Assembly (NCBI GenBank): GCA_002353975.1
Contig: DEKQ01000030.1
Span: 1,048 to 6,769, forward strand
Length of the DNA stretch: 5,722 nt
Direction: 5' to 3'
Source: Prevotellaceae bacterium UBA2718
GTDB lineage: Bacteria > Bacteroidota > Bacteroidia > Bacteroidales > Bacteroidaceae
Under the pieces are notes generated by a model, which did not search any database, was not told the origin of the DNA, and worked only from the letters and a program-made list of their open reading frames with translations. This document shows positions 5,537 through 5,722 of the stretch, in pieces. A program made the translations under genes and the position numbers. Position 1 is the stretch's first letter. Every line of letters starts with the position of its first letter.

Positions 5537-5722
5537 ATGGAAACAGCAGTCAAAAAGAAGCCCCGTTTAGAGTGGCTCGACGCCATGCGCGGATTTACCA
5601 TGATACTCGTCGTAGCGAACCACGTCAGTCAGTCTGGCTTTGCACAGGACGTGAAGCTCTCGTCGTCACTGTCGTTTCTCATTCTGTTCCGCATGCCCTT
5701 GTTTTTCTTTATCAGCGGCTTT
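5537..5722 (+). CDS. Acyltransferase family 3 membrane protein, N-terminal part (cut by right edge)
   Basis: The frame is open for 62 codons from ATG 5537 to the window end. It has the N-terminal signature of acyltransferase-3 (OafA/NodX-like) integral membrane enzymes, which O-acetylate or otherwise acylate surface sugars: a short basic cytoplasmic tail (KKKPR, residues 6-10), RLEWLDAMRGF (10-20) entering the first membrane helix (about 20-30), the conserved histidine in NH (28-29), and FRMPLFFFISGF (51-62) with the conserved arginine R52. The full family length is about 330-400 residues, so most of the gene lies to the right. Start choice rests on the promoter 20 bases upstream. The neighbouring glycan genes suggest that it modifies the same polymer, but acyltransferases of this family also act on other acceptors. 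Confidence 0.85.
   Translation, partial: METAVKKKPRLEWLDAMRGFTMILVVANHVSQSGFAQDVKLSSSLSFLILFRMPLFFFISGF

Noticed and set aside
5428..5601. Longer flippase start at 5601
   Set aside because: The extension runs over the divergent acyltransferase gene and both promoters. The family pattern begins right after ATG 5427.

Overview
The window looks like a surface-polysaccharide region of a Bacteroidales bacterium, most likely Prevotella or a close relative. The reasons are four TACCTTTG elements that fit the Bacteroidetes TAnnTTTG -7 promoter consensus, genes without clear Shine-Dalgarno sequences, an antiterminator-like gene next to glycan genes, and glycosyltransferase families common in Bacteroidetes capsule and O-antigen loci. 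The species cannot be fixed from this sequence alone.

Left part (1-950, minus strand): a gene cut by the left edge encodes what looks like the N-terminal domain of a NusG/UpxY-type antiterminator. Before it lies a leader of about 585 nt, read leftward from a promoter at 942-949. The leader holds short overlapping reading frames, a strong intrinsic terminator (658-695) whose loop contains the stop codon of a 50-codon frame, a weaker terminator-like hairpin (552-575), a perfect 11-nt long-range complementarity and a 15-nt palindrome. This looks like an attenuation system and is the most interesting part of the window.

Middle part (1108-4012, plus strand): a promoter at 1108-1115 drives a tight three-gene run: a LicD-family phosphotransferase, a DUF6625-type putative glycosyltransferase and a GT2 glycosyltransferase. 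Together they would assemble and decorate a glycan on its lipid carrier at the cytoplasmic face.

Right part (3979-5722): a Wzx-type flippase gene runs on the minus strand, and its 3' end overlaps that of the GT2 gene by 34 bp. It would export the lipid-linked glycan. Its promoter lies back to back with that of an acyltransferase-3 gene (plus strand, cut by the right edge). The two -7 elements sit in a perfect 14-nt inverted repeat and are so close that the promoters probably share a -33 region.

I see no tRNA, rRNA, CRISPR array, insertion sequence or transposase in the window.
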